Shown here piece by piece: positions 53,976 through 63,006 of a stretch of 64,000 bases of DNA (position 1 is its first letter; the number at the start of each line of letters is the position of its first letter). Made by a program: the position numbers and the translations under genes. The stretch is from Janthinobacterium sp. J1-1. Lineage in GTDB: Bacteria > Pseudomonadota > Gammaproteobacteria > Burkholderiales > Burkholderiaceae_D. The notes below the pieces were generated by a model, which saw only the letters and a program-made list of their open reading frames with translations, was not told where the DNA came from and searched no databases. The stretch lies in assembly GCF_030944405.1 (NCBI RefSeq), contig NZ_CP132339.1, positions 6,324,001 to 6,388,000 on the forward strand, in the 5' to 3' direction.

Positions 53976-54896
53976 TTAACTGATGCCGGCCTTGCCGTCT
54001 GTCAGTAACTGCAAAGCATCGGCGACGCGCGCATAGCGCAGGCGCACGCCCAGCTCGCGCTTCATGCGGCGATTGTCCAGGCGCCGCGATTCGGACATGA
54101 ACGACAGCAGCATCGGCGTGACCACCTGCTTCAGTTCTTCACGCGGCAGCCGCGGCGCACGCGGCAGGCCGAACGCATCGGCCACCGCATCGAAGTACGC
54201 CGCCATCTTCATTTCGCTGTCATCGCTGGCGTGGTAGACGCGCCCGCCCGCCCGCATGCGCCACAGCGCGTGCAGGACGATGTTTGCCAGGTCGTCGGCA
54301 TGGACATGATTGGTATGCACGTCGTCAAGCTCGGCCAGCGCCGGCGTGCCTTCGCGCAAGCGTTTCAGTGGCAGGCGGTCGGCCGCATAAATGCCGGGTA
54401 CGCGCAGAATCGCCAGCCGCGCCGCGCGGCGGGCGCCCCAGGCGCGCAGCACGGTTTCGGCGTCCAGGCGGCGCCGCGCGCGGGCGTTCGACGGCGCCGG
54501 CGTGCGCGTTTCGTCGATGCGGGCGCCGCCGCAATCACCATATACGCCGCTGGTGCTGACATACACCAGGCGCGCGTGCTCAGGTAAAATGGCGGCCAGA
54601 TTGCGCGTGCGCCGGTCCAGCAGGCCGGTCGATTGCGGCGGCGCCAGGTGCACGATCCACGGCGCCAGCCCGGCCAGCCGGCGCAGGCTGGCGCGGTCGT
54701 CGAGGTCGGCCACGATGGGCACGGCGCCGGCGGCCCGCAGTTCGGCACAGCGTTCAGGCTGGCTGGTGACGGCAAACACGCGAAAACGCGCGCCCAGCAA
54801 GGGCAGCAGCCGCATGCCGACATCGCCACAGCCCAGTACCAGCAAGCGCGGCAAGCCCAACGGTTTGCGCAAAGTAAGCTTTAACATATTTTTCAT
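53976..54896 (-). CDS. NAD-dependent epimerase/dehydratase (YeeZ-like SDR)
   Basis: A protein of about 306 aa with an extended-SDR fold. The Rossmann loop is LPRLLVLGCGDVGMRLLPLL (GxGxxG variant), and the catalytic-region YVSTSGVYGDCGGARIDE carries the Ser and Tyr. A later VHADDLANIVLHALW is typical of nucleotide-sugar epimerase-like proteins. Starts at ATG 54896 or 54887; a much longer frame upstream is only antisense to the ferredoxin-reductase gene. The reaction is unknown; YeeZ-type proteins occur as single genes. Confidence 0.82.
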   Translation of the reverse strand: MKNMLKLTLRKPLGLPRLLVLGCGDVGMRLLPLLGARFRVFAVTSQPERCAELRAAGAVPIVADLDDRASLRRLAGLAPWIVHLAPPQSTGLLDRRTRNLAAILPEHARLVYVSTSGVYGDCGGARIDETRTPAPSNARARRRLDAETVLRAWGARRAARLAILRVPGIYAADRLPLKRLREGTPALAELDDVHTNHVHADDLANIVLHALWRMRAGGRVYHASDDSEMKMAAYFDAVADAFGLPRAPRLPREELKQVVTPMLLSFMSESRRLDNRRMKRELGVRLRYARVADALQLLTDGKAGIS

Positions 54897-54908
54897 CTCA
54901 AGGATTGT

Positions 54909-55934
54909 ATGACTTTTCAAGTTACTGTTCAGCCCAGCGGCCACCAATTCAGCTGCGAAGCGGACGAAACGGTGCTGGCGGCGGCGATCCGCGCCGGCGT
55001 GGGCCTCCCCTATGGCTGCAAGAATGGCGCCTGCGGTTCCTGCAAGGGCAAGGTCGTGTCCGGCAGCGTACAGCACAAGGCACACCAGCAGCGCGCCCTG
55101 ACGCCGGAGGAAGAAGCGGCCGGCATGTCGCTGTTCTGCTGCGCCATCACCAGCGCCGACCTGGTCATCGAAGCGCGCGAAGTGGCCGGCAGCAGCGATT
55201 ACCCGATCAGGAAAATGCCGTCGCGCGTGACCAGCCTGGAAAAAGTCGCGCCCGACGTGATGGTATTGACCCTGCAATTGCCGGCCGCCGAGCGCCTGCA
55301 GTACCGCGCCGGACAGTATATCGAATTCATGCTGCGTGACGGCAAGCGCCGCTCCTACAGCATGGCCAGCGCGCCGCAGGACGGCGGCCCCGTGACCCTG
55401 CATATCCGCCACCTGCCGGGCGGCCTGTTTACCGACCAGGTCTTCACCACCATGAAGGAACGCGATATCTTGCGCTTCGAGGGCCCGCTGGGCACCTTCT
55501 TCCTGCGCGACGACTCCGACAAGCCGGTGGTGCTGCTGGCCTCGGGCACCGGCTTTGCGCCGCTGAAAGCCATCGTCGAGCACATGATCCACGCGCAGTC
55601 GACGCGTGCTATCACCCTGTACTGGGGCGCGCGCCGTCCGCACGACCTGTACATGGATGCCCTGTGCCGCCAGTGGGCGGCCGACTTGCCGCAGTTCACT
55701 TATGTTCCGGTGGTGTCGGATGCCCTGCCGGAAGACGCCTGGCAGGGCCGCGGCGGTTTCGTGCACCAGGCTGTCATCGCCGACCTGCCCGACCTGTCCG
55801 GCCACCAGGTGTATGCCTGCGGCGCGCCGGTGATGGTCGATTCGGCCAAGCGCGACTTTGTCCGGCAATGTGGCTTGCCCGACGACGAGTTTTACGCCGA
55901 CGCCTTTACCACCGAGGCCGACCTGGCCAAATAA
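54909..55934 (+). CDS. 2Fe-2S ferredoxin/NAD(P)H reductase fusion (CDP-6-deoxy-glucoseen reductase-like)
   Basis: A 341 aa flavoprotein reductase. Residues 1-95 form a plant-type [2Fe-2S] ferredoxin with Cys in YGCKNGACGSCKGKV and a fourth Cys in SLFCCAI; residues 100-210 are an FAD domain with RSYSMASAPQ; the last 120 residues bind NAD(P)H (LLASGTGFAPLKAIVEHM). Comparable proteins transfer electrons to oxygenases or the E1 enzyme of deoxysugar synthesis. No oxygenase is adjacent, so the partner is unknown. Divergent from the SDR gene by 12 nt. Confidence 0.9.
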   Translation: MTFQVTVQPSGHQFSCEADETVLAAAIRAGVGLPYGCKNGACGSCKGKVVSGSVQHKAHQQRALTPEEEAAGMSLFCCAITSADLVIEAREVAGSSDYPIRKMPSRVTSLEKVAPDVMVLTLQLPAAERLQYRAGQYIEFMLRDGKRRSYSMASAPQDGGPVTLHIRHLPGGLFTDQVFTTMKERDILRFEGPLGTFFLRDDSDKPVVLLASGTGFAPLKAIVEHMIHAQSTRAITLYWGARRPHDLYMDALCRQWAADLPQFTYVPVVSDALPEDAWQGRGGFVHQAVIADLPDLSGHQVYACGAPVMVDSAKRDFVRQCGLPDDEFYADAFTTEADLAK

Positions 55935-55999
55935 TGCCGTCCGGAGTGCGGGGCGGCGCGGCCGCCCGGCCTCCCCCTGCCCCACTCTGGAAAGTCTTC

Positions 56000-57271
56000 A
56001 TGTCCTCAGCAATATCCGGCAACGGCTTCAGTGTCCTGCGCCACCGCAATTTCGCGTTTTACCTGTCCGCCCGCGTGCTGGGCACCCTGGCCGTCCAGAT
56101 GCAAAGCGTGGCCATCGGCTGGCAGGTGTACCAGATGACGGGCAGCCTGTTCGACCTGGGCCTGATCGGCCTGGCCCAGTTCGCCCCCTTCCTGCTGCTG
56201 ATCTTGCCGGCCGGCCATATCGCCGACCGCTACAACCGCCGCAACATCATCGCCTGGTGTTTGACGGCGCAACTGGCCTGCGCGCTGGCGCTGCTGGCGT
56301 TCACCATGACGGGCCTGTCCATCGTCTGGCCCGTGTTTGCCGTGCTGGTGCTGTTCGGCAGCGCGCGCGCCTTCATGATGCCGGCCACGCAAGCCGTGCT
56401 GGTCAACATGGTGCCGAAGGAAAGTTTCAGTCGCGCACTGGCGCTCAGCTCGTCGAGCTCGCATATCGCCATCATCCTCGGCCCCACCCTGGGCGGCCTG
56501 CTGTATATCTTCGGCCCCAAGGTGGTGTACCTGATCTCGTCGGCGCTGCTGGTGCTGTCGGTACTGCTGATGCGCGCCACCACGCCGGCGCCGCAAGTGG
56601 TGAAACGCGAGCCGGTCAGCTGGTCGACCCTGCTCGAGGGCCTGCATTTCGTCTGGTCGCGCCCCATCATGCTGGGCGCCATTTCGCTCGACCTGTTCGC
56701 GGTGCTGTTCGGCGGCGCCACCGCCCTGCTGCCGGCGCTGGCACACGATGTGCTGCATATCGGCCCGACCGGCCTGGGCCTGCTGCGCACGGCGCCCGGC
56801 ATGGGCGCGGCCGTCTGCTCGATCGCGCTGGCCTTTTACCCGATCACGCGGCGGGTCGGCGCCTGGATGTTCGGCGGCGTGGCCGTGTTCGGCCTGGGCA
56901 CCATCGTGCTGGGCTCGACCGGCACCTTCCTGGTGGCGCTGGTGGCGCTGTTCCTGATGGGTATCGGCGACATGGTCAGCGTGTATATCCGCCACCTGCT
57001 GGTGCAGTACGAAACGCCGGACGAGATCCGCGGCCGGGTCAGCGCAGTCAATTCCGTGTTCATCGGCGCCTCGAACGAGCTCGGTGAATTCGAGTCGGGC
57101 GTCACGGCCGGCTGGTTCGGTCTGGTGCGCGCGGTGCTGTTCGGCGGCGCCGCCACCCTGGCCGTGACCGGCATCTGGGCGATGCTGTTCCCGGTATTGT
57201 CGCGCATGGACCGCTTCCCCCACCACGAAAAGGAAGAGGCCGCCAAAACGGCCGCCGGCAAGCCCGCATAA
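56000..57271 (+). CDS. MFS transporter (EntS-like)
   Basis: A 423 aa permease with about twelve segments. The N-terminal part VLRHRNFAFYLSARVLGTLAVQMQSVAIGWQVY and the motif AGHIADRYNRRNII (MFS DRxxRR) fit the enterobactin-exporter-like branch. It is followed by a Lys/Glu tail (HHEKEEAAKTAAGKPA). The ATG at 56000 has TGGAAAG upstream. It starts 65 nt after the reductase gene, so it may be in the same transcript. The substrate is unknown. Confidence 0.86.
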   Translation: MSSAISGNGFSVLRHRNFAFYLSARVLGTLAVQMQSVAIGWQVYQMTGSLFDLGLIGLAQFAPFLLLILPAGHIADRYNRRNIIAWCLTAQLACALALLAFTMTGLSIVWPVFAVLVLFGSARAFMMPATQAVLVNMVPKESFSRALALSSSSSHIAIILGPTLGGLLYIFGPKVVYLISSALLVLSVLLMRATTPAPQVVKREPVSWSTLLEGLHFVWSRPIMLGAISLDLFAVLFGGATALLPALAHDVLHIGPTGLGLLRTAPGMGAAVCSIALAFYPITRRVGAWMFGGVAVFGLGTIVLGSTGTFLVALVALFLMGIGDMVSVYIRHLLVQYETPDEIRGRVSAVNSVFIGASNELGEFESGVTAGWFGLVRAVLFGGAATLAVTGIWAMLFPVLSRMDRFPHHEKEEAAKTAAGKPA

Positions 57272-57311
57272 GGGCTACCATGCGCTATCGTTCACTATGC
57301 CAGCCTGCGCC

Positions 57312-57977
57312 ATGAAAATCCCGCTGCCCTTCCACGGCTTTGTCCGCAGCCGCCCCCACCTGAGCCTGGCCATCGTGATCGGCGTGGCGGCCGGCGTGCT
57401 GTTGCCGTCCGGCTGGGAGGCGATGACGCGCGTGCTGACGGCGTGGAATATCGCCGTCTGGCTGTATCTGTTCACCATGGGCGCGATGATGATGCGCGCC
57501 AACCATCACAAGGTGAAACAGATGGCGGCGCGCCAGGATGAGCGGGCGGCGATGGTGCTGTGTGCGCTGTCGGTGGCGTCCGTGATGAGTTTGATTGCCA
57601 TTATTTCCCAGCTGTCATCGATCAAGGACATGAGCGCGGACCAGCGCGCCTTGCACTATGCGCTGACGATACTGACCCTGGTCGGCTCCTGGTTTTTGGT
57701 CGGTACCCTGTTCTGCTTTCACTATGCCCACCTGTATTACCGCGCCGACGCCAGCCTGCGGCCCCTGAAATTCCCCGACGACGAGCAGGACCCCGACTAC
57801 TGGGACTTCCTGTATTTCGCCTTCACCCTGGCGGTGGCCGTGCAGACCTCGGACGTGACGGTGCAGACGCGCATGATGCGCAAGATCGTGCTGGGCCAGT
57901 CGGTGCTGAGCTTTTTCTTCAACCTGGTGGTGCTGGGCCTGTCGATCAATATCGCGGCCGGCCTGATCAACAATTAG
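57312..57977 (+). CDS. DUF1345 membrane protein
   Basis: A 221 aa protein with about five hydrophobic segments (LAIVIGVAAGVLLP, NIAVWLYLFTMGAMMM, MVLCALSVASVMSL, LTLVGSWFLVGTLFCFHYAHLYY, VLSFFFNLVVLGLSI). FPDDEQDPDYWDFLYFAFTLAVAVQTSDV is characteristic of DUF1345. Function unknown. The start at 57312 (MKIPLP) was preferred over 57297; neither shows a clear ribosome-binding site. It follows the EntS-like gene by 40 nt. Confidence 0.82.
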   Translation: MKIPLPFHGFVRSRPHLSLAIVIGVAAGVLLPSGWEAMTRVLTAWNIAVWLYLFTMGAMMMRANHHKVKQMAARQDERAAMVLCALSVASVMSLIAIISQLSSIKDMSADQRALHYALTILTLVGSWFLVGTLFCFHYAHLYYRADASLRPLKFPDDEQDPDYWDFLYFAFTLAVAVQTSDVTVQTRMMRKIVLGQSVLSFFFNLVVLGLSINIAAGLINN

Positions 57978-58157
57978 CTTATTTGACCTGGCTGAAGGGT
58001 TAAGCCCCACTTAATTGTGTGGCGCCCTTGAAATCCGTCAAACAGGAGTAAGATAAGTCACATACAAGGTCATGTATCGGAGCAGTAACCGGGTGGAATG
58101 ACTGGCAAGCGACGTGCCGCCCGTGTGGGTTTTTTTCGAATTGACAGGAGATAGCAT

Positions 58158-58535
58158 ATGCAAATCAATATTCAAACCGACAGCACCATCGCCAACAACG
58201 CTGGACTGAACGAACATGTGCAATCCGTACTCGAATCGGCACTCAGCCGTTTCCGCGACAACATTACCCGCATCGAAGTCCACCTGAGCGATACCAACGG
58301 CCCGAAAGGCGGCGCGGACGATATCCGCTGCGTGATGGAAGCGCGCGTGGCAGGCTACCAGCCGATCGCCGTCACCGAGCAGAACGCCTCGGTACACCAG
58401 TCCGTCAGCGGCGCCACCGACAAACTGAAACGCGCCATTGACAGCGCCCTGGGCCGCCTGCAAGACAGCAAGCGCCACGCCAGCGGCAAGAACGCCGTGA
58501 ACGATACGGCTGAAGCCGAAGAAGCCGCCGAATAA
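58158..58535 (+). CDS. HPF/RaiA-family ribosome-associated protein
   Basis: A 125 aa protein with the HPF/RaiA fold: MQINIQTDSTI, RFRDNITRIEVHLSDTNGPKGG, DDIRCVMEARVAGYQPIAV, then a helix ATDKLKRAIDSALGRL and an acidic tail rich in Glu/Ala. Family members bind the 30S decoding site and stop translation in stationary phase. It is a short form without the long HPF C-terminal domain. GACAGGAG precedes the ATG; a good terminator follows. Confidence 0.85.
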   Translation: MQINIQTDSTIANNAGLNEHVQSVLESALSRFRDNITRIEVHLSDTNGPKGGADDIRCVMEARVAGYQPIAVTEQNASVHQSVSGATDKLKRAIDSALGRLQDSKRHASGKNAVNDTAEAEEAAE

Positions 58536-58561
58536 TTCCCCCGCTTTATAGATGAGACCTG

Positions 58562-58590
58562 GGCAGCCGATCAAGGCTGCCTTTGCTTTT
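58562..58590 (+). terminator. Terminator after the HPF-like gene
   Basis: Perfect 7-bp arms GGCAGCC (58562-58568)/GGCTGCC (58575-58581), loop GATCAA, then TTTGCTTTT. It is 27 nt past the stop codon. Confidence 0.85.
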
Positions 58591-58748
58591 GTGCGCCGCA
58601 TGCACACCGTGCCATGGCCGCCGCTGTATCATAATTATCACGAAGTTGCTTTCAAGTCAGCCATAGTTGTTACTCCCAAGAACGCTTTACGCTATCATGA
58701 TGCGCATGTTCCGCCGCCTGCGCGGCGCTGCCTCTTGGAAAGCATATC

Positions 58749-59708
58749 GTGGAAAAAATCGGCAATTTTGACGCTTCAGGCTGCAACATCGGCGATTTGC
58801 AGCTGTTTTCCGATGCGCCGGACGAGCGGACGGCGGCCATGCTGGCGCCCTGCCCGGTGCTGCGGCTGGAAGCGGGCGAAGCCCTGAGCGACAGCGCCTG
58901 CCTGTATATCGTGCTGCGCGGCTCGCTGGCGGTGGCGGCCGATACCTATACGGGCATGGACGACGGCACGGTCAGCAAGGTGTTGCCCGGCGAAAGCGTG
59001 GGCGAGCAAGCGGTGCTCGATGAAGCAAGCAACCTGACGGCCATTTCCGCGCTGGAAGAAACCGATGTGCTGGTGATCGACGCCGTGCTGGTATGGGAAC
59101 TGATCGAACAGTCGAACGGCCTGGCGCGCAACCTGCTGCGCTTGATGTCGTTTCGCATCCGCGCCGCCAACGCCTTGCTGCGCCGGCGCCAGAAACTGGG
59201 CGAGTTCTACCGCCAGCTGTCGATGGTCGACAGCCTGACCGGCCTGTACAACCGTGCCTGGCTCAACGATTTACTGCCGAACATGATCAGCACCGCCCAC
59301 GACAGCGGCGCGCCGCTGTCGCTGCTGATGATAGACCTCGACCATTTCAAGCGTTTCAACGACCGGCACGGCCACCAGGCCGGCGACCAGGCGCTGCGCA
59401 TCGCCGCCCAGGTGGTGGGCGCGGCCCTGCGCCCGACCGATTTTGCCGTGCGCTATGGCGGCGAGGAATTGATGGTCATCTTGCCCGACACCAATGAACA
59501 GCTGGCGCTGCTGGTGGCCGAACGCCTGTGCGAACGCATGCGGCAAGCCGTCATCTTCGAAGACCTGCGCTGCCCCCTGCCGCATATCACGGGCTCGTTC
59601 GGCGTGGCCAGCCTGGCGCTGCGCCAGGACGAGCACGGCCTGATCGCCACGGCCGATGCGGCGCTGTACCGCGCCAAGGACGCCGGCCGCGACCGCGTTG
59701 CCCTGTAA
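58749..59708 (+). CDS. Diguanylate cyclase with N-terminal cyclic-nucleotide-binding-like domain
   Basis: A 319 aa soluble protein. Residues 20-130 resemble a CRP/cNMP-binding beta-roll (LYIVLRGSLAVAADTY, LPGESVGEQAVLDE, ALEETDVLVIDAVLVWEL). Residues 155-319 form a GGDEF domain with metal-binding Asp196 (MIDLDHFKRFND) and the active GGEEL at 237-241. The inhibitory I-site RPTD (228-231) is intact, so c-di-GMP synthesis with product feedback is predicted. The beta-roll lacks an obvious full cAMP-binding RxSS-type signature, so its ligand is unknown. It converges on the DUF5610 gene. Confidence 0.9.
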   Translation: MEKIGNFDASGCNIGDLQLFSDAPDERTAAMLAPCPVLRLEAGEALSDSACLYIVLRGSLAVAADTYTGMDDGTVSKVLPGESVGEQAVLDEASNLTAISALEETDVLVIDAVLVWELIEQSNGLARNLLRLMSFRIRAANALLRRRQKLGEFYRQLSMVDSLTGLYNRAWLNDLLPNMISTAHDSGAPLSLLMIDLDHFKRFNDRHGHQAGDQALRIAAQVVGAALRPTDFAVRYGGEELMVILPDTNEQLALLVAERLCERMRQAVIFEDLRCPLPHITGSFGVASLALRQDEHGLIATADAALYRAKDAGRDRVAL

Positions 59709-59717
59709 ACAAGTGCT

Positions 59718-60320
59718 TCAGGCTGCCGTGTCGGCCTTCTTGCTGCTGTGCGCGGCAACGAAATCGGCATAGCCCTTCTGCACCAGCTCATAGGTCTTGT
59801 CGATATTGCCGGCGATATCGCCTTGCAGCACATTCAAGCCCTTCAGGATATCGCGCGCCTCCGAAAAGCCTTTTTCCATGCCACCGCTGATGGTGCCCAT
59901 GAATTTTTCCAGCGCGGCATCATTGTCCATGCCGGGGTTCTGCTTCTTGAACGCTTCGAAAAAGCCGGTCGACAGCGATACGATGCGGTTCGCCGTGGCT
60001 TCGGCGCTATTGTCCTGCGATGCCGCGTTTTGCACGGCGTTGTCGCCGAAATCGGCCTGCAGCGCTTCATTGATGCTGGTGATGGCCGATTTGTAGACCA
60101 GCGCCAGCGGATCGTTTTGCGAACTGATCGACACATTCATGGACGCCTGCAAAATGGCGGCGTTCAGTTGCAGTTTCGAGCGGTCGTTGACGCTCATCTG
60201 GGCGGTGCTGCCTTCGGCCTGCTTGACTTTGTCGTCCTTGCCGGCGACACCACTGGTGGTGTTGCCGGTATTGCTGACGGAACTGGCGGAATTGCCGCTT
60301 GCGGCGATGGGAAGTGACAC
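59718..60320 (-). CDS. DUF5610 protein
   Basis: A 200 aa protein. The DUF5610 region fills residues 60-195: SKLQLNAAILQASMNVSIS, NDPLALVYKSAITSINEAL, TANRIVSLSTGFFEAFKKQNPG and ARDILKGLNVLQGDIAGNIDKTYELVQKGYADF. The start is GTG at 60320 with AAGGAGG 7 nt upstream; a longer ATG-initiated frame to 60449 has no such site. A Ser/Asn/Thr-rich N-terminal segment (about 10-45) looks unstructured. Function unknown. Confidence 0.8.
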   Translation of the reverse strand: MSLPIAASGNSASSVSNTGNTTSGVAGKDDKVKQAEGSTAQMSVNDRSKLQLNAAILQASMNVSISSQNDPLALVYKSAITSINEALQADFGDNAVQNAASQDNSAEATANRIVSLSTGFFEAFKKQNPGMDNDAALEKFMGTISGGMEKGFSEARDILKGLNVLQGDIAGNIDKTYELVQKGYADFVAAHSSKKADTAA

Positions 60321-60458
60321 GATAAGCCTCCTTGGACGGACAATGGTTGACTCCATGCGAGAATGCGCAGTACAGCTGATCCTCTCTTTGGTAATATCGG
60401 CAAGAATTCCGAAAACTGAAGCCGTGAATTTTCGCGGCACACCATGCAAGCACCATCA

Positions 60459-61907
60459 ATGACAAACCAGACTTTTCTTTGGCACGACTACGAAACCTTC
60501 GGCGTCCAGCCGCGCCGCGACCGGCCAGCCCAGTTCGCCGCCATCCGCACCGATGCCGACCTGAACGAAATCGGCGAGCCCATCATGTTGTATTGCCAGC
60601 CTGCCAATGATTTCCTGCCCGATCCGCAATCGTGCCTGATCACCGGCATCACGCCCCAGCAATGCCTGGCGCTGGGCGTGCCCGAACACCAGTTCGCCGC
60701 CACCATCGAAGCGGCCTTTTCGGAGCCCGGCACCATCGGCGTGGGCTACAACACCATCCGTTTCGACGATGAAGTGACGCGCTTCCTGTTCTGGCGCAAC
60801 CTGATCGACCCGTATGCGCGCGAATGGAAAAACCATTGCGGCCGCTGGGACCTGCTCGACGTGGTGCGCATGACGCATGCGCTGCGCCCGGAAGGCATCC
60901 AATGGCCGAAGCGCGACGACGGCCAGACCAGTTTCAAGCTGGAACATCTGAGCAAGGCTAACGGCTTGCTGCATGAGGCGGCGCACGATGCGCTGTCCGA
61001 CGTGCGCGCCACCATCGCGCTGGCCCGCCTGATCAAGCAGATGCAGCCGAAACTGTTCGACTTCTGCCTGGCGCTGCACAAGAAAGACAAGGTCGCCAGC
61101 GAAATGGGCATGCACCTGGCCGCCGCCCAGCGCCAGCCCTTCCTGCACGTGTCCGGCATGTTCCCGGCCGAACGGGGTTGCATCGGCGTGGTCTGGCCGC
61201 TGGCCACGCACCCGAGCAACAAGAATGAGATCCTGGTATGGGATTGCCAGTACGATCCGCGCGAACTGTTCACCCTGGACGCCGACACCATCCGTACCCG
61301 GCTGTTCACGCGCAACGACGCCATGCCCGAAGGCATGACGCGCCTGCCCGTGAAGAGTATTCATGTGAACAAGTCGCCCATGCTGGTCAGCAACTTGAAA
61401 ACCCTGTCGCCGGCCATGGCCGCGCAATGGGGCATCGATCTCGCGGCAGCGCTGGAAAACGGCCGCCTGGCCGCCGGCGCGCCGAACATGGACGCCATCT
61501 GGGCCGAAGTATTCAAGCGCCCCGCCGCCGAAGGCCGCGCCGATGTCGATGAAGACCTGTACAACGGTTTTGTCAGCAATGACGACCGCCGCCTGCTCGA
61601 CTCCCTGCGCCGCGAGACGCCGGCCAAGCTGGCCAGCGCCCGCCCTTCATTCAGTGACGAGCGCCTGCAGGAACTGCTGTTCCGCTACCGCGCGCGCAAC
61701 TTCCCGCAGACCCTGAGCGAAGCGGAAAGCGTGCGCTGGGAAGAACACCGCGCCGCCCGCCTGTTCGACGGCGACGGCGGCGCCCGCACCATCGAGCAGC
61801 TGTTTACGGAAATCGATACCTTGTCGGAATCGGTGGATGAGCGGGGCGAAGAGATTTTGGGCGAGTTGTACGATTATGCGGAGATCGTGGCGCCACAGCG
61901 CGATTAA
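60459..61907 (+). CDS. sbcB: Exodeoxyribonuclease I
   Basis: A 482 aa 3'-5' single-strand DNA exonuclease, acting in mismatch repair and recombination. The DEDDh exonuclease motifs are visible: LWHDYETFG (Asp and Glu of motif I, residues 10 and 12), NTIRFDDEVTRF (motif II region) and EAAHDALSDVRATIALARL (motif III, His and Asp). The C-terminal ExoI-specific region ends EIVAPQRD. The ATG at 60459 is chosen; a frame ATG at 60444 would add five residues. Confidence 0.93.
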   Translation: MTNQTFLWHDYETFGVQPRRDRPAQFAAIRTDADLNEIGEPIMLYCQPANDFLPDPQSCLITGITPQQCLALGVPEHQFAATIEAAFSEPGTIGVGYNTIRFDDEVTRFLFWRNLIDPYAREWKNHCGRWDLLDVVRMTHALRPEGIQWPKRDDGQTSFKLEHLSKANGLLHEAAHDALSDVRATIALARLIKQMQPKLFDFCLALHKKDKVASEMGMHLAAAQRQPFLHVSGMFPAERGCIGVVWPLATHPSNKNEILVWDCQYDPRELFTLDADTIRTRLFTRNDAMPEGMTRLPVKSIHVNKSPMLVSNLKTLSPAMAAQWGIDLAAALENGRLAAGAPNMDAIWAEVFKRPAAEGRADVDEDLYNGFVSNDDRRLLDSLRRETPAKLASARPSFSDERLQELLFRYRARNFPQTLSEAESVRWEEHRAARLFDGDGGARTIEQLFTEIDTLSESVDERGEEILGELYDYAEIVAPQRD

Positions 61908-61921
61908 TGTGTGTATCGCGC

Positions 61922-62016
61922 AGGTCGGATTAGCGCGCAAGCGCGTAATCCGACAACACCACGATCGCCGCCAACAATGTTGTCGGATTACGGCCCCATG
62001 GGCCTAATCCGACCTA
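61922..62016. repeat. BIME/REP-like double-hairpin element, copy 2
   Basis: Same architecture as the element at 45131: AGGTCGGATTAGCGCGC/GCGCGTAATCCGAC as first hairpin, GTTGTCGGATTACGGCC/GGCCTAATCCGACCTA as second, with a similar spacer (CCAACAATGTTG shared exactly with copy 1). It lies between the convergent sbcB and pyrF genes, and its right end CTA supplies the pyrF TAG stop. Confidence 0.85.
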
Positions 62017-62838
62017 CGCGGCGCGATGTTGATTGATCGCATCGCGCGTCTCGATCGCCACGCGCCTGGCCGCATCGGCAAAATCCTCGCCAGCCTGCGG
62101 CTTGGCATAGATGATGGCCCGCGAGGAACTGATCATCATGCCCATGCCGTTCGCCGTCTGGCCCGCGCCGACGGTGGCGGCGATGTCGCCCCCCTGGGCG
62201 CCGATGCCGGGCACCAGCAGCGGCATGTCGCCGACGATGGCGCGCACCTGCGCCAGTTCTTCAGGGAAGGTGGCGCCGACGACCAGCGCGCACTGGCCGT
62301 TCTTGTTCCATTTCTCGGCCACCAGGCGCGCCACCCGCTGGTACAGGGGCACGCCGTCCGTGTCGAGGAACTGCAGGTCCGAGCCGCCCGGGTTCGAGGT
62401 GCGGCACAAAATGATCACGCCGCGGTCTGGCCACGCCAGGTAAGGATCGAGCGAGTCCTCGCCCATGTAGGGGTTGACGGTGACGGCGTCGGCGCCATAG
62501 CGTTCGAACGCTTCGCGCGCATATTGAGTCGCGGTGGCGCCGATGTCGCCGCGCTTGGCGTCGAGGATCAGCGGGATGTGCGGGTAGTGTTCACGCAGGT
62601 AGCGGCAGATGTCTTCCAGCTGCTTTTCCGCGCCCAGCGCGCCGAAATAGGCGATCTGCGGCTTGAAGGCGCAGGCCAGGTCGGCCGTGGCGTCGATGAT
62701 GCGCGTGCAAAAGGTGGTGATGCCATCAGGCGCGTCGCGCAATTCGGCCGGCAGCTTGGCCAGGTCCGGGTCCAGTCCCACGCACAGCAGGGAATGATTG
62801 GCCGTCCACGCGGCGGTTAACTTATCGATGAAATTCAC
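62014..62838 (-). CDS. pyrF: Orotidine 5'-phosphate decarboxylase (subfamily 2)
   Basis: A 274 aa enzyme forming UMP from OMP. Subfamily-2 motifs: [14 protein letters not shown] near 18, [16 protein letters not shown], the catalytic [10 protein letters not shown] (about 93-102), [14 protein letters not shown] and the C-terminal phosphate loop [13 protein letters not shown]. Start GTG at 62838, preceded by AAAAGGTGTGCC. The stop TAG lies inside the repeat element copy 2. Usual length for this subfamily. Confidence 0.95.
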   Translation of the reverse strand: MNFIDKLTAAWTANHSLLCVGLDPDLAKLPAELRDAPDGITTFCTRIIDATADLACAFKPQIAYFGALGAEKQLEDICRYLREHYPHIPLILDAKRGDIGATATQYAREAFERYGADAVTVNPYMGEDSLDPYLAWPDRGVIILCRTSNPGGSDLQFLDTDGVPLYQRVARLVAEKWNKNGQCALVVGATFPEELAQVRAIVGDMPLLVPGIGAQGGDIAATVGAGQTANGMGMMISSSRAIIYAKPQAGEDFADAARRVAIETRDAINQHRAA

Positions 62839-63006
62839 GGCACACCTTTTCTGTATTCAGTTGCAAACCCCGTATTGTAACGCGGCCGGCGGCCTGCCCG
62901 GCGGCGCCAGGCCCGCCTGTGATACTGATTAAACCAACATTTTGTGGTGTTTCAGGTATATTTGCCCCACCGGACTCTCCTCTTACCATTACGCACGGAA
63001 ACCATC

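Noticed and set aside
54897..55985. Upstream extension of the SDR gene on the minus strand
   Set aside because: The extension is antisense to the well-supported ferredoxin-reductase gene, and the SDR Rossmann motif starts right after ATG 54896/54887.
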